Positions 42,001 through 50,582 of a DNA stretch of 64,000 bases are shown here, piece after piece (positions within the stretch are counted from its first letter, which is position 1; the number at the start of each line of letters is the position of its first letter). Below the pieces are notes generated by a model. The model worked only from the letters and a program-made list of their open reading frames with translations, did no database searches and had not been told where the DNA came from. Source of the DNA: Streptomyces sp. NBC_01275 (GTDB lineage Bacteria; Actinomycetota; Actinomycetes; Streptomycetales; Streptomycetaceae). The translations under genes were made by a program, and so were the position numbers. The stretch spans positions 7,812,001-7,876,000 of the forward strand of contig NZ_JAPEOZ010000001.1 in NCBI RefSeq assembly GCF_026340655.1, in the 5' to 3' direction.

Positions 42001-44450
42001 TCCTGTCGCGTCAGCGGGACGCTGGGGAACCCGGAGAAGCTGTAGGGAGAGTTGAGGATGCTGCCTTTCAGGGAGTCGGACGTCATGTTCACCGCATGTT
42101 GGCGAGGCCGCAGCCCGTGGCTGACGCCCTGTCGCTCCAGGAACCGCTGCAGCGTGCCGACATCGACGCTGGTCTCGTCGCCTGGCTCGAGGATCTCCTC
42201 CGGTGGCTCGATGACCTGCCCCGCGAGTCGCGCCAATTCGTCCGACCCGGCCGATTCCCTGGCGAGGAAGCGCACCAAAGTGTCGTCAACGTGTCGCTGA
42301 GTGCCTGGCCAGCCTGGGCCGAACATCGCGGTGCCCAGCGTGATCCAGCCGTCCCGCGCGGGCCCTAGCAGTCCGCTCACACGCAGGCCGCCCCCTCCCG
42401 ACTCCGCGAGGCTTGCCGCCCACACGGTACACGCGTACTTCAGATACACGCGCAGCGCACCGTCGTCCCCCCGCTCCCTGCCCATGGCCTCGGCCACCAC
42501 GTCGAGGACCGCCTGGGGCGCATACGGGCGCACCAGCTCCTGCTGCTCCAGCCAGCGCAACCCTTGCGTGCGACGCGTGGCCCGCTTCCCGGACCAGAGC
42601 AGGCCGCCGTGCGCGAAGCGGAGGTGCTCCGCGAGCCGCTCGGGCACCGGCGCCGCGGTGGCGCCGGCCGTATCCGTGGCCGGGGGAGCAGTCATACGTG
42701 CGGCTGCCGACTCCACCGGCCGCGGTACGAACACCCCCGTGCCCCCGGCTGGCAGCAACTCCCCGCCGGTGCCGAGGATGATCTGCTTGCCGCGCAGCGC
42801 ACGGCCGCCGTCCGTGAGGCAGAGGGACAGGTCGGCATAGAAATCCGCCCAGGTGTCCAGCCCCACACGGTCGGCGTGCAACGCCAGAGCGAGCCGCTCC
42901 GCCCAGTCCGCGAGCCCGTCGGGACGCGGACCGAAGCGCAGCCCGAACCGTCGGCCGAGATCCTCCAGACGCCGCAGCCGCGTTGAGTGGAGCCCCGGAT
43001 CGATGAGGTCCTTGACGCCCGCCGTGGCCAGCGCCTGCGGAGTGAACACCCTTGCCTTCCCGGGCTTCTGCCATGCGAAGGCGCCAGCGAGCGAGGTGTG
43101 GTCTCCGGCCGGATGAAGCACCGGCAGGAACGCGACCTTTTCGAGCGACTGGCCCAGCATCCGTATCGCGGACTGCAGCCGGTGCACCTGCGCCGGGCTC
43201 CAGCAGAACAGGTCGACGAGCGCAGCCGACGGAATCCGCCTCCGTGTGCCTGCGGGCAACAGCGCCGCCAGCGCGCAGGCGCGGGCCACCGCGTCGAGCA
43301 GCAGCGCGTTCCACGGCACAGTTTCGGAGAACGACCGGCGCTCGAAGGTGGTGAAGAACGGCGCGTTAACAAACCCGGGCACCGGACAGGGCGCCTCGTC
43401 CGCCATCGGCAAGAACGCGTACAGCCGCCCGGCGTCCAAAGGGTCGCCCGCCGGAACGGCCACGCTGACCTCCGCCGGGCCCCGCCATGTGGACCAGACT
43501 TTGCTCATCACCCGCGCGTCGACGGCTCGCTCGATCGCTTCGCGGGCCGTGGCCTCGTCCACCTGGGTGTGCACCACAACGAGACGCATACGACGCCGCA
43601 GCACCACCTCCTGCACACGCAGCCCCTCCGCCGAGATGAGGGTGCGGACCTTCCTCTCGTACGTCTCCGGGCGGGTCCGCCTCTTGTCGGTGCCGCCACG
43701 GCGCGCCATGGTCACCTTGGCTACGCGGTGCAGGAACAGCTCGAAGGGCGCCTGAGGAGCAGTGAGTTCGGCGAGCTGACGCTCGACCTCGGCGCGCGCC
43801 TGCGCCGAGCGCAGCGGCAGTCGGATGACGGTCACGAAGCCCCGGCGCCGGAACGACCGGACGCTCTCCGGAACGTCGTCCACTGGAACCGGCAGCTTCA
43901 AGGAGCTGACTCCATCGCGCAGTTGCTGTGCCGCCGACGGATTGTCCGGCGCCACTTGTTCGGCGATCCAGTCGAAGTCGGCGGGTTGGGCGAAGCGGAA
44001 GCAAAAACCGTCAAAGGTGCGCGCGTTTTGCCGGGACACGCTGTATACCTCGGGAGCAACGGTGAGCTGGAGGACGCTCTTGAAGCCGATGCCTTTGTGC
44101 CCGATGCCTTCGTCAGGACGCTTGGGTGACAGGCCGACCGTGCAGACCCCCTTGAAGTCCTCGTCGCTGAACGACCGCCCTCTGTTGGCCACATGAAGGA
44201 CGCCGTGATCGCCCTCGTCCTCGCACAACAGGAACTCGATCTGGCCGTCGCGCCGCTTCGCCGGATGTGCGTCGTGCGCGTTCTGCAGTAGCTCGATCAA
44301 GACGCGGCCCTCATACCCAGGCGTGATCATCTCGTCGACGAGCGCCTTGAGTTCACGGGCGGTGGACCGCCCGCTCTCCACATCTGTGAGATAGCCCCGT
44401 GCCTCAACGAGACTCTGCCTCAGGATGAGGTCCCGCCATGACATCCCCAC
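39003..44450 (-). CDS. Giant sacsin-like GHKL ATPase with C-terminal DUF3883 nuclease-like domain
   Basis: The product has 1,815 aa from GTG 44450 (AGGAGG upstream; ATG 44444 is an alternative). The GHKL/HATPase fold is at the N-terminus: N-box LIELLQNAHDA (Glu53, Asn57, Asp60), HVANRGRSFSDEDF and the G2 motif DEGIGHKGIGFKS (113-125). The middle 1,400 residues lack a recognised domain. Near the C-terminus, GEKVVGAWLHRHYEVPEQES and GYDFRITTPERTLYFEVKAS form the DUF3883 domain, a PD-(D/E)XK-like fold with Asp and E-x-K. Proteins of this layout occur in prokaryotic defence islands, and ATP-driven sensing coupled to a nuclease is a reasonable guess. It is transcribed alone. Confidence 0.8.
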   Translation of the reverse strand: MGMSWRDLILRQSLVEARGYLTDVESGRSTARELKALVDEMITPGYEGRVLIELLQNAHDAHPAKRRDGQIEFLLCEDEGDHGVLHVANRGRSFSDEDFKGVCTVGLSPKRPDEGIGHKGIGFKSVLQLTVAPEVYSVSRQNARTFDGFCFRFAQPADFDWIAEQVAPDNPSAAQQLRDGVSSLKLPVPVDDVPESVRSFRRRGFVTVIRLPLRSAQARAEVERQLAELTAPQAPFELFLHRVAKVTMARRGGTDKRRTRPETYERKVRTLISAEGLRVQEVVLRRRMRLVVVHTQVDEATAREAIERAVDARVMSKVWSTWRGPAEVSVAVPAGDPLDAGRLYAFLPMADEAPCPVPGFVNAPFFTTFERRSFSETVPWNALLLDAVARACALAALLPAGTRRRIPSAALVDLFCWSPAQVHRLQSAIRMLGQSLEKVAFLPVLHPAGDHTSLAGAFAWQKPGKARVFTPQALATAGVKDLIDPGLHSTRLRRLEDLGRRFGLRFGPRPDGLADWAERLALALHADRVGLDTWADFYADLSLCLTDGGRALRGKQIILGTGGELLPAGGTGVFVPRPVESAAARMTAPPATDTAGATAAPVPERLAEHLRFAHGGLLWSGKRATRRTQGLRWLEQQELVRPYAPQAVLDVVAEAMGRERGDDGALRVYLKYACTVWAASLAESGGGGLRVSGLLGPARDGWITLGTAMFGPGWPGTQRHVDDTLVRFLARESAGSDELARLAGQVIEPPEEILEPGDETSVDVGTLQRFLERQGVSHGLRPRQHAVNMTSDSLKGSILNSPYSFSGFPSVPLTRQELRNWRRTAVRWTNHQRGLYSTVSYRPQQPLCTLPGQSDYESFDDDSRKLYAELILHGLGSWPDTVLETTYTGGSDRNGTRWPTPLAGFLAQAPWIPQQDPRPADGQTATSRFADASSAWWWSGEGAAPEYLATAPASLRARATDRVRVRLALLGVRSWDDPESALARLDHLAELVLSTPSLRHGRLGHLVRKANEKAWGDLLPAHGPGPTGFGEMTDLVVSCEDALAAVGGRTEREQMAEQNEAAPEEGPAPEEDHKAETIYVADDQGAIERRLLDAVAVPVLPIGAGALADRVNSYLRRRTSFPTRRTSAAVVEVLADGLPLNDASGGLLTEVAGPWLATLVAGLVEFDAERALRLTDVSPALIMRRIGACRLVRATRTVQYVDGHVVPSETAERSLFQGTPERGLVVTVHPDGDQAPEWEILQHAAPAVAALVGAPVLGERLQLALFKLAQRCAKPGDVADVDLADVLRVPVGKLEAVLSDRSSVRSGSARLVPLLACVDPAHAEDLQRQQETFHDRAQLHDWLASRVNPKTTRTLMRLIDDDDWQRRLTALGVKLADANRAWRDLDLPSVHNRAGHTRQFAHWLQHNRADLVDRVRDTFVPAYRAGSPLESYVGLRELPGLEAAPEWLDLYWDVPTDVLRTHAEAWARAHLPAPSPAQSKRATKDGASTRPVAELRDVCMGVLHDQLPRLRTLIDTWVRLHGGGGQAHGLPSVEEVARAMDAQGLLDFERLRKQRLTRWLSDHGYWPDGMPLTHRSADLALDQSRAAGQSVPAGPGTGAWPLAAGPHVVLSGKRLPIGRDDLRTLACEVASDVTEDQLAVSPTPLASLPPTIPRARRERGESSEGYTVAPVDPATKLAIGLAGEKVVGAWLHRHYEVPEQESWRSGLRSHVYPDGIGDDRLGYDFRITTPERTLYFEVKASTGADGEIQLGESEVDRARALKPDETYFIVYVSHVLDGARRHITPLPNPFGAPGLAGYRLVGNALRLRFTLPTMH

Positions 44451-44712
44451 AACCCTTGGCCCTCCTGCTCCCCGCGCGATCCAACGCGTACGACGAGGCT
44501 AGCGGCGGCTACTGACAAGCGTTCGTACGACTGCGCGACCGGCGCGGCCCGAACCCGTTTGCCGCGAGTGGCGCGCACGATCCGCCAGGCGACTCGAGGG
44601 CTTACTTCCTGGGGGAGGGCGGGCAGATGCCGCCGTCGTTGGTTGCCTAGTTCCCTGACGCTTGCACGGCCTTCGTGCACGCTCGCCCCGAGGAGCTGCT
44701 GTGCCCTGACTG
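44451..44712. other. Intergenic stretch upstream of the giant ATPase gene
   Basis: No gene is supported here; it should carry the promoter of the minus-strand ATPase gene. Confidence 0.35.
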
Positions 44713-44907
44713 TCAGCGCGGGGCCGTGTTGTCATGTCCGATGTCGCCGAGTGCCCGGTAGGATCCCCGCGCGTAGAGGACGTGGTGGGACTGGCCGGAG
44801 GCGCCTTGGCGCAACTTCGTGGCCGCTTGGTCGTCGAGGAGCAACTCCTTCTTCCCCGTGGGGGCACGCCCGCGACGGCCGGCCTTGGTGCACACGACCT
44901 GCCACAT
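44713..44907 (-). CDS. Possible small protein after the UvrD-like helicase
   Basis: ATG 44907 follows directly on the helicase stop codon (TGA-ATG) and gives 64 aa: MWQVVCTKAGRRGRAPTGKK and so on to GHDNTAPR. It is basic at the start and has no recognised domain. The abutting start suggests translational coupling, but codon evidence is weak and it may be spurious. Confidence 0.3.
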   Translation of the reverse strand: MWQVVCTKAGRRGRAPTGKKELLLDDQAATKLRQGASGQSHHVLYARGSYRALGDIGHDNTAPR

Positions 44908-46389
44908 TCAGCTCATGGCATAGGTGTTGAGGCGGGCACGCGTGAGCGCCACGTACAGGGCACGATGGTCCTCCCGTGCAGGGTCGAGGCCGTGCGCCAG
45001 GGCCGAGGCGTCTGCCGGGCTCAGCTTGACGGCTACCGTGTTCCACTCTCGCCCTTTGGACTGGTGACAGGTAAGGCCAGGTCTCAACTGGTCGTCTGTG
45101 AGCCGAAGTTGTAGACGCTCCAGTGCGCGGAGCGGCTTGCGCGCGAGCTGTGTCGTAGCGATCCTCGGAATGAGGTCCGCGAGACTGACAGTCAGTCTCT
45201 GCCACACCAAGGCCGGTTGGTGACCGTCCTTGAGGTCAGCCACCGCGGCCTGCAGGCAGGGGCGGATCGTTGTCGCTAGCGCCTCCTTGTCCAGCCCGAG
45301 CGTGACCAGAGCATCGTGCAGAAATACTGCCTGTGTGCCCAGCGCATTCTGTGCGATCTCATTGAGGAGCAGGGTGCAGATCGCCTCTTGAACCTGACCG
45401 ACACCGGGCTTGATGGCGAGGGGCAGGACGCGCGGATCGCACTCCCATAGTGCCTTCCACTTGAGTGCGAGGACCATGTCGGCATCGCGGGCAGAACCGG
45501 CCGGCAGCGTGACGGGCACGCGTCGTCGCAGGCGCCGCGTAAGCCATGCCTGTCTGTCGGTTCCCCACCGAAAGGAGTCGTCCAGGTAGTGCGTGGAGAA
45601 GCCGTTCTCCCTTATGTATGCCGCCATAGCAGCGGGACGGGCGCCTCTGAACTGGTAGAGGGCCTGCCACGGATCGCCGACCAAGGTGAGAGAGCTGGAC
45701 GCTGACGCAGCGAGTGAGAAGATGTCCCGGTCCAGATCGTTGGCGTCGAACACCTCATCAACCGTCAACGAGCGCACCGAGGTCTCGAAGTACGAGATCA
45801 GTGCTCGGCGTGCGGGACCAGCTGTGAGGGCCTCTTGAAGAACCTCCCGTACGTTGTCATGGGTACATGCGCCAGCGGAGACCGCTTCCTTGAAGTGCAT
45901 GGCTGATGGGTGGCTCGAGGTCTGGGGCTCGTTGACGGTTTTTATGACGACGTGGCCGCCGTCGACCCGTAGAACGGGCTTTATGCGGCTGGGTTTTGTC
46001 GGGAGGGCTGTCCGCCATGAGTCCAACACGTCAATTTCCGTGTGTCCTCCTGGCCAGTGCAGAACGCCTTCATTGAGCAGGTGGAAGAGTAGGTCGCGCA
46101 GAAGGGTGTCCAGGGTCACGATGCGGTGCGGCCAGCGCAGTGATGCCGACCCCCACTGCCGGGCGACGCGCGTTCGTAGTTCCTCGGTGGCTGACCTGGT
46201 GAAGCTGACCGCTACGACCGCGCGTGCGTCGGTGGGGGCGGCAAAGCGGTGCAGGCCGAATCGCAGGGCCGACACGGTGGTCTTTCCGGAGCCGGGTGCC
46301 GCTTCGACGTAGACGCGGCTGTGCGGGCTGCCACTTGCGGTGAGCTGCTGTCGTGTCAGTGCGTGAAGCCCTGTGCTGGATCTAGGCAT
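44908..46389 (-). CDS. UvrD/Rep-like helicase, Gabija GajB-like
   Basis: The product has 493 aa, about the size of GajB and much shorter than UvrD. Walker A is APGSGKTT (31-38). Motif Ia is AVSFTRSATEELRTRV and motif III is LTLVGDPWQALYQFRGA. The late motifs are CHQSKGREWNTVAV and LYVALTRAR. The DExx box is altered to VDEVFDANDLD. The start overlaps the stop of the OLD-type ATPase gene by 8 nt, so the two are made together. In Gabija, GajA is an ATP-sensing nickase and GajB a helicase-like partner, and this pair has the same order and architecture. A housekeeping DNA-repair role is less likely given the context. Confidence 0.82.
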   Translation of the reverse strand: MPRSSTGLHALTRQQLTASGSPHSRVYVEAAPGSGKTTVSALRFGLHRFAAPTDARAVVAVSFTRSATEELRTRVARQWGSASLRWPHRIVTLDTLLRDLLFHLLNEGVLHWPGGHTEIDVLDSWRTALPTKPSRIKPVLRVDGGHVVIKTVNEPQTSSHPSAMHFKEAVSAGACTHDNVREVLQEALTAGPARRALISYFETSVRSLTVDEVFDANDLDRDIFSLAASASSSLTLVGDPWQALYQFRGARPAAMAAYIRENGFSTHYLDDSFRWGTDRQAWLTRRLRRRVPVTLPAGSARDADMVLALKWKALWECDPRVLPLAIKPGVGQVQEAICTLLLNEIAQNALGTQAVFLHDALVTLGLDKEALATTIRPCLQAAVADLKDGHQPALVWQRLTVSLADLIPRIATTQLARKPLRALERLQLRLTDDQLRPGLTCHQSKGREWNTVAVKLSPADASALAHGLDPAREDHRALYVALTRARLNTYAMS

Positions 46390-48622
46390 TGTGCTGTCCG
46401 TGTGGCCAGGGCCCGGGTATCCGCACGTGTGTGGGCCAGCCTCCTGGCTGGCGACCTGTCGTCTGGTTCTGCCGGATTGGACGTGAGCGCAGAAGATCGT
46501 CCCAGTTCTGGGTTTCCTGCGCTTCGCCTGCCGCGGCCTCGAACTCGTGCTCTGCGTCGATGGGCTCGTCTTCTGGCCAGTACGCCGGGTCGTCGAGATC
46601 GCCATCCCATTCGATGTCGTCTGGCAACTTGTCCCAGATGTTGTCGGGAGCGAGCCACCCGGGCGGCTCCATGGCGGCATCTTCGGATGGCAGATCGCCG
46701 GTGGTGTCTGGGGCAGCGGCCGGATACAGGAAGTCGAAGAGGTCCTCGAGGTGCTCGGGGACCGTCACGAGGGAAAGGCCGTCGGCCGCCTCGCCGTCGG
46801 TGTCGTTGGCTTCCCGGAGCACCGCGGCGAGAGCGAGGGCGAACTCGGCCTTACGCCGTGCACCCCGGCCTTCCTTGACTGCTTCCTCGCCGTTCTTTCC
46901 TGCTCTTCGGCTGGCGAAGTAGGACCGGACGCTGTCGACGGTGACTTCAGCCAATGGATGGTTTGGGTCGACCGCTTGTTGGGCTTCCGCGACAAGGTCC
47001 TCGTTGCCCGGAGTGATCGCCGGCTCGAGGGTGGGATGACTGATGAAAACCTGGACTACGGACCTATCGTGCTCTGCAGCCCACTTGGGCATGTCGCGAC
47101 CGCTGTCGAAGGGAAAGTCGCTGTCGCTGTCACGGAGGATGGCCAGCTTCGTGCACAGCTCCTTGCCCGGTGTCGCCAGGAGATGGGCGGCCCACTGGCC
47201 GACTTTGGTGCCCATCGGGACGATGCTCAGGGCATCAATGAAGGCTTGCTTCGCTTCGTCGTCGCCTGCCCAGGCCCGGCCGAACTCGCGCACCACCGCG
47301 CCCTCGGTAACTCCTTCAACTAGGAGCAGGCGTTCGGCGAAGAGAGCCGATGAACGACTCGCGTCGAGGTGCAGTCTGGCCATGCGGAGCGTGGCATCGC
47401 GATGCTGGGACGGGACCACGTCCTTGACGCAGCGGCTCACACTTCCATGGTCGGTGCGACGCACGACGACGAGCTCCGTGGGGTCGCACGCTGTGATGAT
47501 GTCAGTCGCGTGACTGGTGAGGATCACCTGTAGCTCGGGGCGCGCCTTGACGGTTCTGCGCAGGTAACGGACCAACGAGTGCTGCAGCTGAGGGTGGAGA
47601 TGGGCTTCAGGCTCCTCGATGATGACCGTTGCGTGAAACGGAGCCGTGGAGAAGAAGGAGTCTTCCTCGGAGGCCGCCTCAGCATGCGCTTGAGCCAAGT
47701 TCTCGAACGCTTGCCGCGCCTGCTCCTCCTCGGACTGGGATTCGTGATCGCTGCTCTCCGGTGGGTCCGCGGAGGCGAGGGGGACCTCTGTTGAATCAGG
47801 TATCGCAGCCAACGTCACTGCAATATGAAGCAGGTTGACGTACCCAAGGCCAGAAACTTCCAGAGGACGGGCTGCGGAACGGCCTTCGATCACGGCGAGC
47901 ATGATCTCCAGCACGCGGGCGAGATAGGTGTCGTCGATGACCTGGCCGCGCACGTAGGGCCATTGTGGGCTCACGCCAGCCGACAGTCTGCCCAGCTGCT
48001 CGCCGATGCGGGCCTCAACGGCTTCGATCAGGCTGTCCTTGGCTAGATCCTCCAATAGTCGGGAGGCACGGGCCCGTAGAGCCACCAGGTTGCGGCTGCC
48101 ATGGAGTTCCTGCTGCCGTGCGCGTAGCAGCTCCACCAATATGCGCACCTCGCGGCGCGCCAGTTCGTCCAGTGGATGACGCCAGGCGGGAAGATAGATG
48201 AGCTTGAACTGGTCGATCCTCCGGGCGAGGCCGTGGCTGCTTGTCAGGCGCGAGGTGACTGTCCCCAGTTGTCGGTGCAGGGAGACACTCCAGGATTCAG
48301 CTTCTCCACCGGGCCGCCTGTGCCCTGTGGTGTGCATCTCGCGGCCGAGGCGCCCCTCGGCTTGGAGGTCGTCGGCCAGGTTGTACGTGATGTCGATGCT
48401 GCGCTCGACGCCGGCATCAGGGGATGCCAGCGCGGCTGAAGTCGGCCTCGGGAGCACCGGAAACCGGTTCCCTGGGTGCGCGAGGTAGAGCGCGTCTGTG
48501 AGTGTGGTCTTGCCCGCGCCGTTCGGCCCGATCATCACACTGAACCTGCCCGGAAGGTCGCAGCTCATTGGCATCTCTGCGCTCGCGCGCAGACCGCTCA
48601 CCTTGACGCGACTCAGATACAT
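46382..48622 (-). CDS. OLD-family ATPase with TOPRIM nuclease domain, Gabija GajA-like
   Basis: The product has 746 aa from ATG 48622; GTG 48649 is an in-frame alternative. The ABC-type ATPase half has Walker A IGPNGAGKTT (31-40), signature-like VSGLGYVNLLHIAVT, Walker B ATVIIEEPEAHLHPQ (about 330-345) and the H-loop VILTSHATDI. The TOPRIM half has LLLVEGVTEGAVVREFGRAW with its catalytic Glu, and KLAILRDSDSDFP with its Asp residues. The C-terminal 150 residues are acidic (DDIEWDGDLDDPAYWPEDEP) and are an extension beyond typical GajA (about 580 aa). Overlap with the helicase gene supports a two-component Gabija-like system against phage or foreign DNA. Confidence 0.83.
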   Translation of the reverse strand: MYLSRVKVSGLRASAEMPMSCDLPGRFSVMIGPNGAGKTTLTDALYLAHPGNRFPVLPRPTSAALASPDAGVERSIDITYNLADDLQAEGRLGREMHTTGHRRPGGEAESWSVSLHRQLGTVTSRLTSSHGLARRIDQFKLIYLPAWRHPLDELARREVRILVELLRARQQELHGSRNLVALRARASRLLEDLAKDSLIEAVEARIGEQLGRLSAGVSPQWPYVRGQVIDDTYLARVLEIMLAVIEGRSAARPLEVSGLGYVNLLHIAVTLAAIPDSTEVPLASADPPESSDHESQSEEEQARQAFENLAQAHAEAASEEDSFFSTAPFHATVIIEEPEAHLHPQLQHSLVRYLRRTVKARPELQVILTSHATDIITACDPTELVVVRRTDHGSVSRCVKDVVPSQHRDATLRMARLHLDASRSSALFAERLLLVEGVTEGAVVREFGRAWAGDDEAKQAFIDALSIVPMGTKVGQWAAHLLATPGKELCTKLAILRDSDSDFPFDSGRDMPKWAAEHDRSVVQVFISHPTLEPAITPGNEDLVAEAQQAVDPNHPLAEVTVDSVRSYFASRRAGKNGEEAVKEGRGARRKAEFALALAAVLREANDTDGEAADGLSLVTVPEHLEDLFDFLYPAAAPDTTGDLPSEDAAMEPPGWLAPDNIWDKLPDDIEWDGDLDDPAYWPEDEPIDAEHEFEAAAGEAQETQNWDDLLRSRPIRQNQTTGRQPGGWPTHVRIPGPWPHGQHNA

Positions 48623-49101
48623 GGCAGGCCCCCCGATCGACTCCGTCACTCTGTCAACATCATCGCTCAGCGGTGCGCTGCGCTGTTCCCCTCTGGAACG
48701 CTGTGCCACCCAGGGCGGATTTCCGAACCAATTGCCCGCTGCGCGCTTGGTTTCCAGCGTTACGTGCCGCTTGTGTCGATCAGCCACTGATGATGCGCCA
48801 ACTTTTGCATCACCCGATACTGAGAGCTGCCGATCTGAACTGGGATGCCGTCACAGGGGCTGTCGTGACAGATGTTGCCCCCGTCGGCTTGTCTCGGTGG
48901 GGGTTCTGCCCGCGGGGCCGATGGCGCCGCGCGTGTCGGCCTCGGCTTGGGAGTCCGGCCTGTGGGCACTTCCTCGGTTCGGCCACTTCAACAGGGGTCC
49001 GGAAGGGGTGAGAACGGCTGACTTGGTTGAGCCCTGCGGTCGTCGGGACGCAGTGGAAATGGAATGAGAATGGCCCGCGGAGCGACCTACGATCGTCTGT
49101 C
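48623..49101. other. Divergent promoter region
   Basis: These 479 bp separate the GajA-like gene from a plus-strand nuclease-like gene. TACGAT at 49088-49093 lies 8 nt before ATG 49102, suggesting a leaderless transcript. On the minus strand, TTGACA lies near 48655. No gene is supported inside. Confidence 0.45.
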
Positions 49102-50274
49102 ATGGGTGTATACGCGAGCCGGAATCGGACGGATGCGGCGCCGAAGCGGGCGGCCGAGCCACAGGCCGAGTTCTTCGAGAGGGTCGCCGGTCCGTTCTGG
49201 GACCAGGTTCGGGATGTGATCAACGAATGGTGGTCGTGCTTCCCTGACCAGGCTCAACCCGGCCTGCTCAGCCGGCTGCGGGACCGAAATTCCGACACGA
49301 ACGTCTACTCTGCGCTGTGGGAGTTGTACCTGCACGAGATGTTGCTCGGTTCCGGTTGCAGCGTGGAGGTTGAGCGGCAAACGGGAACAGGTGGCTATAA
49401 ACCCGACTTCCTGGTTACGCGCGGCAACGAGCAGTTCGTCGTCGAGGCGATCTGGAAGGCTCAGAAGCGCGACGCTGGGTCTTACTTGCTCCCACCGCAG
49501 TTGAGCGATGCCATCGATCGCTTGCCGAGTCCGAACTTCTTCGTATCGTGCGAACTCCATAGCGCCGGTACGGCAACGCCGCCGCAGAGACGGCTGAAGT
49601 CCGGGCTGACGCGATGGCTTGCAAGCTTGGACCCCGACCAGGTGATCGCCGACCATGAGCGCAAGGTGCCGCTTCCCAGTCACACTTGGCAAGAGGCTGG
49701 CTGGTGCCTCACGTTTCAAGCGATCCCCCGCAGCCCAGGCAAACGTGGCAATCCATCCAGCAGGACAATCGGCGTCTACCCTTCGGCATGGGCGGTCGAG
49801 GACGGGTCGGAGCGAGTGCTCGACGCCGTCACACGCAAGGGTGGGAAGTATGGTGACCTGGAGCTGCCATTCATCGTGGCGGTAGGCCATGCAGCCGACT
49901 TCCCCGAAGATGAGGACATTGAGAGAGCGCTGTACGGGAGTACGGTCGAGTACGCCTACGACAGCGGATCGACCTTCAGCCGAAAGCCCGATGGCTACTG
50001 GACTGCCACCTACGACCATGCCCACAGCCGTGTCAGCGGCGTGCTCGTCGTGAACAACCCAGCCCCCTGGACCTGGACGAAGAACACTCCCGTTCTCTGG
50101 CAAAGCCCGGATCCCGCCTCGCTTCCTGTCCCCGTCTTCCCTACCTGGGCAACCGCGCAACTGGCTGGGATCCAGGTCGAGCGCCAGCCCGCGAATCGCT
50201 CCGTCCACACTGCTCTCGGTCTGCCGGAACGCTGGCCGACCGGCGACGCCTTCCCCCGGAGTGACCCGAGATGA
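49102..50274 (+). CDS. Lone PD-(D/E)XK nuclease-like protein of unknown function
   Basis: The product has 390 aa from ATG 49102, with no ribosome-binding site (leaderless). Residues about 75-120 read YLHEMLLGSGCSVEVERQTG and YKPDFLVTRGNEQFVVEAIW. The pattern PDF...x(10)...VEA resembles the restriction-endonuclease core with Asp and Glu but lacks a clear Lys. The remainder has no recognised domain. It is transcribed away from the GajA-like gene and could be a third component, a single-gene defence protein, or an unrelated passenger. Confidence 0.65.
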   Translation: MGVYASRNRTDAAPKRAAEPQAEFFERVAGPFWDQVRDVINEWWSCFPDQAQPGLLSRLRDRNSDTNVYSALWELYLHEMLLGSGCSVEVERQTGTGGYKPDFLVTRGNEQFVVEAIWKAQKRDAGSYLLPPQLSDAIDRLPSPNFFVSCELHSAGTATPPQRRLKSGLTRWLASLDPDQVIADHERKVPLPSHTWQEAGWCLTFQAIPRSPGKRGNPSSRTIGVYPSAWAVEDGSERVLDAVTRKGGKYGDLELPFIVAVGHAADFPEDEDIERALYGSTVEYAYDSGSTFSRKPDGYWTATYDHAHSRVSGVLVVNNPAPWTWTKNTPVLWQSPDPASLPVPVFPTWATAQLAGIQVERQPANRSVHTALGLPERWPTGDAFPRSDPR

Positions 50275-50582
50275 CGGCAGCGGCACCGTCCGCCTCGACA
50301 GCGGCACCCCGGTGAGATCACCTCATGCACACGGCAGCGTTCGTTGAGGGCCTCTGCGTGGACCGGGGAGGCCGCTCGACCGGGTTCCGGGAGCATCCGT
50401 CGTGCACCGGGTGGACGCCCTGATCGGCCAGCCGACGCTGTGCCGCATCCGAACGAAGTGGCCTGCGGCCCGGGCCGAAGGCTGGGAGGTGGATTTGGCT
50501 TACGGGCGGGTTTTCGCCCGCCGGGCCGAGCTTTAGGCTGCGACCGCTCCGAAATCTGGCGATCTTTTGGAGGGTGTGCAGG
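50275..50582. other. Intergenic stretch before the cyclophilin gene
   Basis: It holds a weak hairpin, GGGCGGGTTTTCGCCC, near 50500 that could end the preceding transcript, and GGAGGG at about 50568 serving ATG 50583. No gene is supported. Confidence 0.4.

Noticed and set aside
44451..44680. Minus-strand frame overlapping the start of the giant ATPase gene
   Set aside because: It is Arg-rich, overlaps the promoter region and has no domain; probably chance.
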